A DNA stretch of 64,000 nucleotides from Sulfurospirillum cavolei (GCF_001548055.1 NZ_AP014724.1:372001-436000); one strand, 5' to 3'; counted from the first letter of the stretch, positions 8,744 through 16,582 are shown. Program-made: numbers and translations. The notes: generated from the sequence alone by a model not told the origin.

Positions 8744-9363
8744 GCCCGTTTGGCACTAGAGAGAAAAAGTGCCGCAAGGAGCAAAAAAGCACCCGTAATG
8801 CGGTTTTGAATCCGAATCGCGCGAACCGATTTGATGACGCCTTTGAGCTTGGATGCCAAAGAGCTGTAACCGGTCATAACAATAATATCCACACTAATCA
8901 GCGTCGCGCAAATAATCGCAAATTGGATCAAGAGCGGCTTTTCGGGGCTTAAAAACTGCGGAATAAAAGCGACCAAAAAAACGGTCGCTTTGATGTTCGT
9001 AAGATTGATGAGCGTGGCTTGAATATAAGCTTTTTTAGCGGAAAAAGCTTTGATGCGTTGCGTATCGCTCGGTAAACTCGGTTTTTCGATAAATTTGATG
9101 ATACCTAAAAAAACGAGGTAGATAACGCCGATCCATTTGATGATGGAGAAAAGAAGTACCGATTGCATGATGATAGAGCCGAGTCCGATGACGACGACGA
9201 ACGTTTGAAGAAACAAACCCGTTTGAAGTCCGAAAATTGCGGCATACGAACGTTTTAATCCGTACTTAAGACCGTAATTCATTGAAACGACCGCACCCGC
9301 GCCCGGAGAGACGCTAATCAGAATGGAAGCCAATAGCATGGTCAACCAAATATCAAAAGACAT
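8740..9363 (-). CDS. LysE/RhtB-family exporter
   Basis: 207 residues, six predicted helices, with the LysE/RhtB start pattern S-P-G-A-G-A-V-V-S-M-N-Y-G near residue 20. The family exports amino acids such as lysine, homoserine or threonine; the substrate here is unknown. The frame is open to 9414, but the ATG at 9363 is six bases after AAAGGA and gives the normal family length. A second LysE-type gene lies at 13913-14539; the two differ clearly in sequence and are not a recent duplication. Confidence 0.88.
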   Translation of the reverse strand: MSFDIWLTMLLASILISVSPGAGAVVSMNYGLKYGLKRSYAAIFGLQTGLFLQTFVVVIGLGSIIMQSVLLFSIIKWIGVIYLVFLGIIKFIEKPSLPSDTQRIKAFSAKKAYIQATLINLTNIKATVFLVAFIPQFLSPEKPLLIQFAIICATLISVDIIVMTGYSSLASKLKGVIKSVRAIRIQNRITGAFLLLAALFLSSAKRA

Positions 9364-9455
9364 AACCCATCCTTTAAAGCAAATGAGCACGCATTGTAAC
9401 ATAGCTTCGATCAAGAGAGCCTTTGGCGCGTATTGATAAATAGGCGTTCGTGTGG

Positions 9456-9461
9456 TACAAT
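9456..9461 (+). promoter_or_regulatory. Possible -10 box of the NosL/ABC operon
   Basis: TACAAT in TGTGGTACAATCC, 26 bases before the ATG at 9487, in the divergent gap with the LysE gene. One mismatch to TATAAT, extended TG upstream. Confidence 0.4.
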
Positions 9462-9486
9462 CCGCTCATATTTTTAAAGGAGCGTG

Positions 9487-9795
9487 ATGGTGCGAAGGGT
9501 TTGGATAGCGTATATCGCGACCATAAGCGTCTTTATCGTTGCGCAAGTCGTCTATCTTTCGCAAACGCGCTCTTTGGATGCGCAGGCTTTGATCAAAAAA
9601 GAACACATCAGCGCATGGGTCGGCTTGCCGGATTTGGCGTTGGTCAGCGAAGCACATTACGTAAGGCATCGAAGTATGAGCGATCTTTTTTCGTATTTTA
9701 ACGAATCGCCCGAATTGTTAGAGTATTTTCCTTCAACTTTCGTCTATCGCCCTAATGCGCTTGAGCCTTCTTCAAGGATCGAATATGCTCGCTAA
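9487..9795 (+). CDS. Small membrane-anchored protein, first gene of the NosL/ABC operon
   Basis: 102 residues, not recognised. One N-terminal membrane helix (about 5-22, rich in I, V, A) and a ~75-residue tail predicted to lie outside the membrane, with two histidines close together in S-E-A-H-Y-V-R-H-R-S-M-S-D-L-F, which could bind a metal. No CxxC or heme motif. AAAGGAG precedes the ATG. Its 3' end overlaps the permease gene by 11 bases, so it belongs to the export/assembly module. A role as periplasmic partner of the ABC transporter is inference. Confidence 0.65.
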   Translation: MVRRVWIAYIATISVFIVAQVVYLSQTRSLDAQALIKKEHISAWVGLPDLALVSEAHYVRHRSMSDLFSYFNESPELLEYFPSTFVYRPNALEPSSRIEYAR

Positions 9796-10972
9796 TATCA
9801 ATGTTCTACTGCTTGATTACGCTTTAGGTTCTTTGAAGCGGCAAGGCGGGAAAAGCATTTTTATTTTTCTCGTGCTTTGCCTTTTAATCTTTCTTTTGGC
9901 ATCGGTTTTGATGATTGCCGATGCGATTAAATTCGAACTCAATACGACCTTAAAAACCCTGCCTCAGATTACGCTTCAGCGTTTTGTCGCAGGAAGACAA
10001 ACCAACGTTTCCGTCGAGCGCGTCGATACGATTTTAGCGTTAAACGGCGTCGAGCGAGCGATACCTCGCGTTTGGGGGTACTACTATTTCAAACCTGCGG
10101 GTGTGAATTTTTCGATCGTAGGTATCGATGCGTATGAAGAACCTTATAAAAAACGCTTAAGCGAGTTGACCCGAACGTTTGATCTCTCAACGCTCGAAAA
10201 AGAGGGCGGTATGATCGTCGGCGAGGGCGTTCAAAACGTCTTACGAGAAAATTACTATAGCGATTTTTTCAATTTTATTACGCCTAAAGGCGAGCGGTAT
10301 CCTCTTAAAATCGCGGGTGTTTTTCACTCCGATATTGCGCTAGAGTCGAACGATTTGATGTTGGTTCCCAAACAAGCGGCGTATACGATTTTCGGCATGC
10401 CTCCCGAAGAAGCGACCGACATCGTCGTCCATGTCAGCAATCCCGTCGAGATTCCGACGATCGTTCAGAAAATTACCGAACGCTATCCCGATTTGCGCGC
10501 GATCACGCAAGATGACCTTCGCATCAGTTATCAAAATATTTTTGACTATAAAAGCGGTTTTTTTCTTTCACTTTTTATCGTATGTGTTTTTGCCTTTTTT
10601 ATCGTGATTTACGATAAAGCCAGTGGGCTTAGTTCTGAAGAAAGGCGTGAAATCGGCATTTTGAAAGCGTTAGGATGGCGTATGAGCGACATTGTGCATG
10701 CGAAGTTTTACGAAAGCTTCGTGATGGCGTTAAGTGCGTTTTTGACGGGATTTTGCGCGGCACTTTTTTTCGTTTACGTGTTACAAGCACCGCTATTGCG
10801 TTCCGTTTTTATCGGTTATTCCGAGCTCAAACCCCCGTTTCGTTTACCCTTTAGCGTGGACGTTAAAATGATCGTGCTGCTTTTTTTCCTCAGCGTACCC
10901 GTTTATATCGCAGCGACTTTAATTCCCTCATGGAAAGCCGCAAGTTTAGACGCAGACGAGGTGATGCGATGA
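9785..10972 (+). CDS. ABC transporter permease of the FtsX/MacB/LolC type
   Basis: 395 residues from ATG 9785 (AAGGA site; start lies inside the previous gene). Layout is typical of the type VII (mechanotransmission) ABC family: one N-terminal helix at about 20-42, a ~200-residue periplasmic MacB_PCD-like domain, then three C-terminal helices of the FtsX domain, with the E-R-R-E-I-G-I-L-K-A-L-G-W coupling-helix motif between helices. Such proteins drive periplasmic work (lipoprotein release, copper-enzyme maturation, peptide export). NosL downstream suggests metal-enzyme assembly. Stop and start overlap with the ATPase gene (ATGCGATGA). Confidence 0.88.
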   Translation: MLANINVLLLDYALGSLKRQGGKSIFIFLVLCLLIFLLASVLMIADAIKFELNTTLKTLPQITLQRFVAGRQTNVSVERVDTILALNGVERAIPRVWGYYYFKPAGVNFSIVGIDAYEEPYKKRLSELTRTFDLSTLEKEGGMIVGEGVQNVLRENYYSDFFNFITPKGERYPLKIAGVFHSDIALESNDLMLVPKQAAYTIFGMPPEEATDIVVHVSNPVEIPTIVQKITERYPDLRAITQDDLRISYQNIFDYKSGFFLSLFIVCVFAFFIVIYDKASGLSSEERREIGILKALGWRMSDIVHAKFYESFVMALSAFLTGFCAALFFVYVLQAPLLRSVFIGYSELKPPFRLPFSVDVKMIVLLFFLSVPVYIAATLIPSWKAASLDADEVMR

Positions 10973-11634
10973 TTTGCTTGCATCACGTGTGCAAGCGTTT
11001 TGCTCAAGGCGACGAAGCGATCGAAGCGTTAAAGGACGTCTCTTTGGAAATCGCCCAAGGCGAATGCGTGGTGCTAAGAGGTGCGAGCGGAAGCGGCAAA
11101 AGTACGTTGCTCTCGTTAATCGCGGGTTTGGCACAGCCGAGTTCGGGCGAAATACGCGTTTTAGATCGTGAAATTTCCAAATTACCCGAACACCTTAGCG
11201 CGCTTTTTAGACGTGCCCATATCGGGTTTATTTTTCAAAAGTTTCATTTAATCCCAGGATTAAACGTTGAAGAGAACGTGATCGCACCGCTGATCCCCGC
11301 CAATCTTCCTTTACATGTCTTGCATGAAAAAGCGCGTATCAAAATGGAAGCCTTACATATCGATTCCAAAGCCAAACGCGATGTAAAACGCCTCTCGGGC
11401 GGCGAACAACAACGCGTCGCCATTGCTCGGGCATTGATTAACGATCCTGTTTTGATTTTAGCGGACGAACCGACCGCCAATTTGGACGCAAAACTCTCCG
11501 CTGAACTGATCGAACATCTTTACATGTTAAAACAAAGCGGCGTAACGTTGCTGATTGCGACGCACGATCCGCTGTTTTTCGATTTAGATTTCGTCGATCG
11601 CATCGTTGAGCTTAAAAACGGACGTATCGTATGA
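10969..11634 (+). CDS. ABC transporter ATP-binding protein, LolD/MacB type
   Basis: 221 residues. Walker A G-A-S-G-S-G-K-S-T-L-L, Q-loop (F-I-F-Q-K-F-H-L-I-P), signature L-S-G-G-E-Q-Q-R-V-A-I-A-R-A, Walker B I-L-A-D-E-P-T-A-N-L-D and H-loop T-H-D are all intact. It pairs with the upstream FtsX-type permease. The frame is open from 10930, but the ATG at 10969 gives the normal N-terminus (M-I-C-L-H-H-V-C-K-R-F) and overlaps the permease stop, which argues for coupled translation. Confidence 0.93.
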   Translation: MICLHHVCKRFAQGDEAIEALKDVSLEIAQGECVVLRGASGSGKSTLLSLIAGLAQPSSGEIRVLDREISKLPEHLSALFRRAHIGFIFQKFHLIPGLNVEENVIAPLIPANLPLHVLHEKARIKMEALHIDSKAKRDVKRLSGGEQQRVAIARALINDPVLILADEPTANLDAKLSAELIEHLYMLKQSGVTLLIATHDPLFFDLDFVDRIVELKNGRIV

Positions 11635-12593
11635 GCTTAACGCCGGAAATTATCGCACTTTTACTCCTCGATGCCGTTTTTTTACTCTTTGGAGGGATCG
11701 CATTCGTATTAAGTGCGGGTATCGCGTGGCGTTGGAGGAGCAACGAAACGACCGAATTGCAGTATGCGTTGCATCGCCGGAGTTATTTGGTTTCGGTCAT
11801 TATCAACTATATTTTTATGCTCAAAATTCCTTTGTTTGCTTTTTTTATCTATACATGTGACAAACTCTCAGCGATCATTACGGGAGCGATGTGTGCGAGC
11901 GGGGTGGTCAATTCGGTCGATTTCGGGCTTTACTTGACGCTTTTTAAGATCGTCAATCTCTACGTTTTCGGCTTTTGGCTTTTGCTCAACGATGCGGATA
12001 TGAATGACGAAAAGCTTCCGTTTACGCGGTTGAAATTTATTCTTTTTATACTCTTTTTCATACCGCTTTGTGTGGAAATCGGTTTAGAAATCGGCTTTTT
12101 TACCTCTTTGAACGTCAGTAAAATCGTCAGTTGTTGCGGTACGCTCTTTTCGGCATCGAGTACCTCTTCGATTTCGTTACTCTTTAGCGTCGACGAAAAA
12201 ATTTGGATGATGATTTTTTACGGATGTTTCGCGTTGAGCGTTGCGGCTTATGCCAGTCGATCCCCTTTAGCGTCGGTAGTTTCAAATCTCTTGTTGGCGC
12301 TTTTCGCGTTGATCGCGCTTATTTTGTTTTTTAGCCCTTACGTATACGAACTGCCCACGCACCACTGCCCGTTTTGTCTTTTGCAAAAAGAGTATTTTTA
12401 CGTCGGCTATCTTTTATACGCGCTTTTGTTTTCGGGAACGTTTTACGCGGCGGCGGGCGGCGTACTCGACTTGGTGCAAAAACGCTATACGAAACGTTTC
12501 TACCGCTTGAGCCTCTTTTTCAATACGGTATACGTGATCGGCATTAGTCTGTATCCTTTAAGCTATTATTTACGCAATGGAGTGTGGTTATGA
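11631..12593 (+). CDS. Polytopic membrane protein with C-P-F-C motif, NosL/ABC operon
   Basis: 320 residues, about seven to eight membrane helices, not recognised. Near residue 243 a short loop reads T-H-H-C-P-F-C-L-L-Q-K-E-Y-F-Y-V-G-Y; the CxxC beside a helix, with two histidines before it, suggests a redox-active or metal-binding pair facing the periplasm. Three more cysteines occur in a loop around residues 166-171. ATGA overlaps join it to the ATPase before it and the NosL-like gene after it. I infer a thiol or copper-delivery step; a plain membrane scaffold is equally possible. Confidence 0.7.
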   Translation: MSLTPEIIALLLLDAVFLLFGGIAFVLSAGIAWRWRSNETTELQYALHRRSYLVSVIINYIFMLKIPLFAFFIYTCDKLSAIITGAMCASGVVNSVDFGLYLTLFKIVNLYVFGFWLLLNDADMNDEKLPFTRLKFILFILFFIPLCVEIGLEIGFFTSLNVSKIVSCCGTLFSASSTSSISLLFSVDEKIWMMIFYGCFALSVAAYASRSPLASVVSNLLLALFALIALILFFSPYVYELPTHHCPFCLLQKEYFYVGYLLYALLFSGTFYAAAGGVLDLVQKRYTKRFYRLSLFFNTVYVIGISLYPLSYYLRNGVWL

Positions 12594-13099
12594 GACGGTA
12601 TCTTGCAACGGTACTTTTGGTGGTATTTCCTCTTCTTTCCCTTGGCGGACTGTTTTGGTTTTTGTCCGTTTCGCATCGTCTTCCAAACGAGATCGTCAAT
12701 AAAGAAGCCAAAGCATTGGATTTTGAGGACAATACCTTACAATGTCCCGTGTGCCATATGTATCTTGTCGGGAAGAACGATACGGCGCAAATCATTACCG
12801 CAGATCGTAAAACGCATTTTTTCGATGACGTCGGATGTGCGATTTTATGGCTTAAAGAGCAAAAAATAGAGCCTCGAAACGTCGTATTTTGGGTTTTCAG
12901 CGGCGATACGAAGCGCTATATCGATGCCTACGGAGCTTTTTATTCCATCGACGATAAAACGCCGATGCTTTACGGTTTTCGCGCGTACGAGCAGTTTAGC
13001 CAAGGACGTATCGGGTTTGAGACGATGCGGCTTCGAATGCTTCGCGGCGAGACGATGCAAGATCCCAAAGTCAGACAAAATCTTCTACAAGGACGTTAA
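12590..13099 (+). CDS. NosL-like copper-binding protein, membrane anchored
   Basis: 169 residues from ATG 12590 (ATGA overlap with the previous stop). One N-terminal helix (about 4-26), then a NosL fold with the metal motif C-P-V-C-H-M near residue 49 and a later F-D-D-V-G-C-A-I strand. NosL binds Cu(I) and feeds the CuZ site of nitrous oxide reductase, normally as a lipoprotein; here the lipobox is replaced by a membrane helix. No nosZ is seen in the window, so a different copper client is likely, as in other NosL-type proteins of Campylobacterota. Ends the five-gene operon. Confidence 0.8.
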   Translation: MRRYLATVLLVVFPLLSLGGLFWFLSVSHRLPNEIVNKEAKALDFEDNTLQCPVCHMYLVGKNDTAQIITADRKTHFFDDVGCAILWLKEQKIEPRNVVFWVFSGDTKRYIDAYGAFYSIDDKTPMLYGFRAYEQFSQGRIGFETMRLRMLRGETMQDPKVRQNLLQGR

Positions 13100-13100
13100 T

Positions 13101-13916
13101 ATGAAAGTAGCCATTAGCGGAGCGAGCGGTTTTGTAGCCAATGCGCTTAAAAAAGCATTTCCCGATTTTGTAGCGATTGAACGCGGCGACGATGAAGCAA
13201 AAATCGTCCAAAAGCTTCACGGCGTCGATGCGGTTTTTAATCTTGCGGGTGCTCCTATCGCGGCACGTTGGGACGAAGCGTATAAAAAGGTGCTCTATAG
13301 CAGTCGTATCGAGACGACGAAAAAACTGGTCGCCGCCGTCAATCAAAGCGACGTCGGTCGTTTGATTTCGACTTCCGCCGTCGGCATTTACCGCAATAAC
13401 GTTGCATGCGACGAGACCAACGCTCGGTACGGAGACGATTTTTTGGCGCATCTCGCGCTTGATTGGGAGGCGGAGGCGCAAAAATGTACCAAACCGACTG
13501 CGATTTTACGTTTTGGCGTCGTGCTGGGAAACGGAGGCGCGTTGGAGAAGATGTTGCCGGCGTTTCGTATGGGGCTTGGCGGCATTATCGGTGACGGACG
13601 TACGGTAATGAGCTGGATCGATATCGACGATTTGGTGTCGATTTACGATTTTGTGTTAACGCATCGGCTTGAAGGCATTTACAACGCCACCTCTCCTCAA
13701 CCGCTCAGTAATTTTCATTTTACGAAAATTTTGGGAGAGGTATTGCACCGACCGACCTTGATTCCCGTTCCTTCATTTATTATTAAAATGCTTTTCGGCG
13801 AGGGTTCGTGTGTTCTCTTGGATAGCAAAGAAGCCTATCCCAAAGCGTTGCTGGCACAAGGATTTACGTTTGCGTATGCGGATGCGAAGAGCTCGCTAAC
13901 GAAGATACTTGCTTAA
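13101..13916 (+). CDS. TIGR01777-family SDR protein (YfcH-like)
   Basis: 271 residues starting at ATG 13101, right after the NosL-like stop. N-terminal Rossmann motif I-S-G-A-S-G-F-V-A, a later F-N-L-A-G-A-P-I-A and R-F-G-V-V-L-G-N-G-G, plus the C-terminal DUF1731-like region, match the NAD-dependent epimerase family YfcH/TIGR01777. The substrate of these proteins is unknown; some are linked to cell division or nucleotide-sugar metabolism. The 1-base gap suggests transcription with the NosL operon. Its end overlaps the convergent LysE gene by 4 bases. Confidence 0.85.
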   Translation: MKVAISGASGFVANALKKAFPDFVAIERGDDEAKIVQKLHGVDAVFNLAGAPIAARWDEAYKKVLYSSRIETTKKLVAAVNQSDVGRLISTSAVGIYRNNVACDETNARYGDDFLAHLALDWEAEAQKCTKPTAILRFGVVLGNGGALEKMLPAFRMGLGGIIGDGRTVMSWIDIDDLVSIYDFVLTHRLEGIYNATSPQPLSNFHFTKILGEVLHRPTLIPVPSFIIKMLFGEGSCVLLDSKEAYPKALLAQGFTFAYADAKSSLTKILA

Positions 13917-14539
13917 CGTTTTTCCATCAAAAGGCGAATGCCAAGCCCCACCATCACGACGCCGGAGACGGCGTCCAAACTTTGCCGCACGCTTTTTTTG
14001 GTAATAAAGCCGTTGGCGGAGACGATCGTATAGACCAAAATCGCCTGCCAAATCGTTCCGACGATAAAGTGTAACAAGGCTAAAAAAAGCGATTGGGCGA
14101 GGGCGGAGTGCTCGTGGTTGATGAATTGCGGTAAAAACGCCATATAGAAAATGACGGCTTTGGGATTAAGAACGTTGGATAAAAAGCCTTCCCTTATTGA
14201 GATCCAAAACGAAAACGGTTTTTTTTCGACCGCCTTTTGATGCACTTTGGTGCTGTTCCACAAGGATTTGAAAGAGCCGATTCCAAGCCAAATCAAATAC
14301 AAAGCCCCCGCGATTTTCAAGACCGTAAACGCCGTTGCCGAGTATAAAAGCACCGCCGAGATTCCCACTGCCGAGAGCGTAGCGTGCACAAAGAGTCCCG
14401 AACAAATCCCCAAACTGGAAACCAATCCGTCTTTGGCACCGCCTCGAAGCGTGTTGCGAATAACGATCATCGTATCGGCACCGGGCGTCATCGTAAGAAG
14501 CGTAATAGCAATCAAAAACGTCAGAAGATCAATCGGCAT
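13913..14539 (-). CDS. LysE/RhtB-family exporter
   Basis: 208 residues with six helices and the family signature T-P-G-A-D-T-M-I-V-I-R-N-T-L-R-G-G near residue 17. RhtB-like proteins export homoserine, threonine or related amino acids. Loop residues 105-135 are charged (E-K-K), normal for the cytosolic loop. Stands alone between the SDR gene, which it meets tail to tail, and a 314-base intergenic region. Confidence 0.88.
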   Translation of the reverse strand: MPIDLLTFLIAITLLTMTPGADTMIVIRNTLRGGAKDGLVSSLGICSGLFVHATLSAVGISAVLLYSATAFTVLKIAGALYLIWLGIGSFKSLWNSTKVHQKAVEKKPFSFWISIREGFLSNVLNPKAVIFYMAFLPQFINHEHSALAQSLFLALLHFIVGTIWQAILVYTIVSANGFITKKSVRQSLDAVSGVVMVGLGIRLLMEKR

Positions 14540-14599
14540 ACTTTTTCCTTAGCGTCTCTTTCCGTGAGCAAAGACGGTAAGAGCTTTGACAAAATAAGA

Positions 14600-14761
14600 G
14601 ACTTCTTTCATAACCCGTTAGAACAAGAGTTGCGAGGCATAGCATATCACTTTTTGAAACTAAAAACATCGCCATAGCTTTGGCTATGACTCAATTTTGA
14701 GTTTTAAAAACTAACACACTCTGTTCAAACTCTTTATATTCTAAGGGTTATGAAAGAAGTC
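14600..14761. mobile_element. MITE-like element, 162 bp, with 17-bp terminal inverted repeats
   Basis: The left end GACTTCTTTCATAACCC (14600-14616) is repeated exactly in inverted form at 14745-14761, and similarity continues inward more loosely (TTAGAAC/AAGAGTT on each side). Both ends are flanked by the same five bases TAAGA (14595-14599 and 14762-14766), which fits target-site duplication. Inside are two small hairpins, CATAGC-TTTG-GCTATG and CTCAA-TT-TTGAG. No coding frame of note. It fills most of the 314-base gap 14540-14853 together with the downstream promoter. The IS family that would mobilise it is not identified; a second copy is not seen in this window. Confidence 0.72.
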
Positions 14762-14797
14762 TAAGAAAAATTTTACTCCGATACGACTGAAAAGCTC

Positions 14798-14826
14798 TTG
14801 ACATATTATTTGAAAACGGTTATCAT
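14798..14826 (+). promoter_or_regulatory. Sigma-70 promoter with Fur-like overlap before the hypothetical/fldA pair
   Basis: TTGACA (14798-14803), a 17-base spacer and TATCAT (14821-14826). The spacer and -10 form an AT-rich GAAAACGGTTATCATTTCA stretch that resembles a Fur box. It lies 27 bases before the ATG at 14854. Promoter call is good; repressor identity is inferred from the two better Fur-like sites at 19757 and 44599. Confidence 0.6.
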
Positions 14827-14853
14827 TTCAATAAATTAACCAAAGAGGATGAC

Positions 14854-15300
14854 ATGTCGGAATCGTATTCAACGCTTCATGAGATCAGTCGACGTTTTGA
14901 TTCGGAAGATATCGCTTTGCTTTCGAGTCATCCCTATTTTTTCCGTACGATCAATACGTACGAGCTCTTTACGAACTATATTTTTGAGCGCGTTAAACGC
15001 CAAAATCCTCATAGCGCGATTAGCTTAGAAAAAGAGAGTATCGTGATTTGTCAAGACGGATGTCCTGAAGCGTTGCATTTGTATCCGACATGGAAGGTGA
15101 TTGAAAGGCGCGTGGATATCGATGCATGCGACGAAATCAATCAAGCCGTTGCGCGACTCGAATCGCAAGAGTGTAAGCATATCTATTTGCTCTTCCCGCG
15201 CAACGAAAATTTTCGCAAGCATATTCCGATCAAAGTTCCTAAACTGGACGCTTTAGGTTTGGAATATACTTTAAAACTCGTACCTTACACGATTTATTAA
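14854..15300 (+). CDS. Conserved hypothetical protein upstream of flavodoxin
   Basis: 148 residues, soluble, no signal peptide or membrane helix. No catalytic motif that I can name; two cysteines at about 65 and 69 (I-C-Q-D-G-C-P-E-A) and one later. A gene of this size precedes fldA in Campylobacter jejuni and related species and, as I recall, is iron-repressed there; the promoter here fits iron control. GAGG lies before the ATG. Co-transcription with fldA is likely (16-base gap). Function unknown; a role in iron-starved redox metabolism is a guess from position. Confidence 0.75.
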   Translation: MSESYSTLHEISRRFDSEDIALLSSHPYFFRTINTYELFTNYIFERVKRQNPHSAISLEKESIVICQDGCPEALHLYPTWKVIERRVDIDACDEINQAVARLESQECKHIYLLFPRNENFRKHIPIKVPKLDALGLEYTLKLVPYTIY

Positions 15301-15316
15301 TTCAAAGGAGTTATGG

Positions 15317-15823
15317 ATGAGCATCGGCATTTTTTACGGAAGCACCAACGGCAATACCGCGGAAGCGGCAAGCATGATTCAAAAGCAACTCGGTGCGGAC
15401 AGTTACGACGTAGGCAAACTCAAGAGCGGCGCAGAATTGGCGCAATACGATTTATTGATTTTGGGAACCTCGACATGGTACGACGGCGAATTGCAAGACG
15501 ACTGGGAAAGTTTTATGACGCATCTCTCAAAAGCGGATTTAAGCGGTAAAAAAGTAGCCCTGTTCGGTATGGGCGATCAAGAAGGTTACGGAAGCGACTA
15601 CGTCAGCGCGATGCGCGTCCTTTACGACAAAGCGATCGAACAAGGCGCATGCGTGATCGGTGCATGGGATAAGGAAGGCTATTCGTTTGACCACTCTGCT
15701 TCGATCGTCGAGGGAAAATTCGTAGGACTTGCGTTAGACGAAGATAACCAAAGCGAATTGACCGCGGGTCGTATCGATGCATGGTGCAAACAAATCGAAG
15801 CGGAAATGAAGGCGTGCGCATGA
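15317..15823 (+). CDS. fldA: Flavodoxin, long-chain type
   Basis: 168 residues. FMN phosphate loop G-S-T-N-G-N-T-A-E at residues 8-16, W-Y and Y-G flavin-stacking regions (T-S-T-W-Y-D-G-E-L; M-G-D-Q-E-G-Y-G-S-D-Y), and the ~20-residue insertion of long-chain flavodoxins. It carries electrons at low potential; in Campylobacterota it is the acceptor of pyruvate and 2-oxoglutarate oxidoreductases and is essential. AAGGAG is 6 bases from ATG 15317. The upstream iron-type promoter suggests replacement of ferredoxin under iron limitation. Its stop overlaps a possible 28-residue ORF. Confidence 0.95.
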   Translation: MSIGIFYGSTNGNTAEAASMIQKQLGADSYDVGKLKSGAELAQYDLLILGTSTWYDGELQDDWESFMTHLSKADLSGKKVALFGMGDQEGYGSDYVSAMRVLYDKAIEQGACVIGAWDKEGYSFDHSASIVEGKFVGLALDEDNQSELTAGRIDAWCKQIEAEMKACA

Positions 15824-15906
15824 AAACGCTTCTATGCGCCAACGCACAATCCGTCGAAACGCGTAGCAAAAAAGAGAAACTTCTTTTTAAAGGGTGCGCG
15901 TGCTAA
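15820..15906 (+). CDS. Possible 28-residue cysteine-containing peptide coupled to fldA
   Basis: An ORF starts in an ATGA overlap with the fldA stop and ends inside the terminator stem. The product is basic in the middle (R-S-K-K-E-K) with cysteines at 6, 26 and 28, ending G-C-A-C. The overlap type is the same as that used by real operons in this window, but nothing else proves translation. It may be a chance frame. Confidence 0.3.
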   Translation: MKTLLCANAQSVETRSKKEKLLFKGCAC

Positions 15907-15931
15907 GCCAAGAGAGTCTCCTCTTGGCTTA
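15904..15931. terminator. Bidirectional terminator between fldA and the DUF1007/NicO operon
   Basis: Perfect 11-bp stem TAAGCCAAGAG / CTCTTGGCTTA with a 6-base loop AGTCTC. It lies where two opposing operons end and overlaps the stop codon of the DUF1007 gene (15929-15931) and of the small ORF (15904-15906). No long T run on either side, so efficiency is uncertain. Confidence 0.65.
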
Positions 15932-16582
15932 TTGGCGAATAATCACTTGATAGCCGTAATAAAAGTCGGCGTCGTAACCTCTCGTTTGACATGTAAAGGG
16001 TTTTTGACATGTTAAAAACTCCGGCTTCACGATCATCGCGACATACATCTCTCCGTCGTAAAAACGTAACTCGTATTTGGGGATCTTTGGGCGGGGAATG
16101 CTAAAGAGATAGCGTAACTTCGAATCCTCAAACGATGCCATAAAATCATCGACCTGCGTGATGGTTTTCTCCTCTTTGCCGTCAAAAGGATGCATAAAAA
16201 AACTGTAGTTGGCTATCGTGTCGAAATGGTCTTTTTTTAGGAATGCGATCTCTTTTTCGTCTAAAATTTTATCACGGTTTTTGTCGTAATCTTGCATCAA
16301 AATCGACGACGTCATCTCATCAAACGTCCATAAAATCCAAATTTTTTCTTGCTCGACGGAAATGCGCGTATCGATAAAGACATGCGGATGAGCCGATAAG
16401 AGACTGACGGTGCCGATGAAAAGTATAAGGCTTCGTGCAAAACTCCTTTTACACGGAGCAAAAGCATCCGAAGTGCGTGTTTTTTGAGTCGAAGAAAACT
16501 CCGTGTTAACGTAACCTTTATAGCTTTGCTTTAAGCGCATGCGAGAGAGTTTCGCAAGAACTCTCTTTAAAAAACGTTTCAT
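15929..16582 (-). CDS. DUF1007-family periplasmic protein with N-terminal extension
   Basis: 217 residues. The mature part begins after a signal-like helix at about 47-65 (S-F-A-R-S-L-I-L-F-I-G-T-V, cut near S-A-H-P-H). A-H-P-H-V-F-I-D is the conserved DUF1007 N-terminus, a likely metal site. A 12-residue EF-hand-like loop D-K-N-R-D-K-I-L-D-E-K-E follows W-x-F-D-E-M-T-S. Two cysteines lie near the C-terminus. Start 16582 overlaps the upstream NicO stop (ATGA) but adds ~46 basic residues before the signal sequence, which is unusual; no better in-frame start is visible. Last gene of the four-gene operon. Function inferred: periplasmic partner of the NicO proteins. Confidence 0.75.
   Translation of the reverse strand: MKRFLKRVLAKLSRMRLKQSYKGYVNTEFSSTQKTRTSDAFAPCKRSFARSLILFIGTVSLLSAHPHVFIDTRISVEQEKIWILWTFDEMTSSILMQDYDKNRDKILDEKEIAFLKKDHFDTIANYSFFMHPFDGKEEKTITQVDDFMASFEDSKLRYLFSIPRPKIPKYELRFYDGEMYVAMIVKPEFLTCQKPFTCQTRGYDADFYYGYQVIIRQ

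Noticed and set aside
9466-9669. Minus-strand 67-codon frame with histidine and cysteine residues
   Set aside because: It is antisense to the NosL/ABC operon start, has no ribosome site and low-quality composition typical of shadow frames.
8740-14539. Two LysE/RhtB genes as a recent duplication
   Set aside because: Apart from the family signature the proteins differ clearly in sequence and length of loops, so they are separate paralogues.
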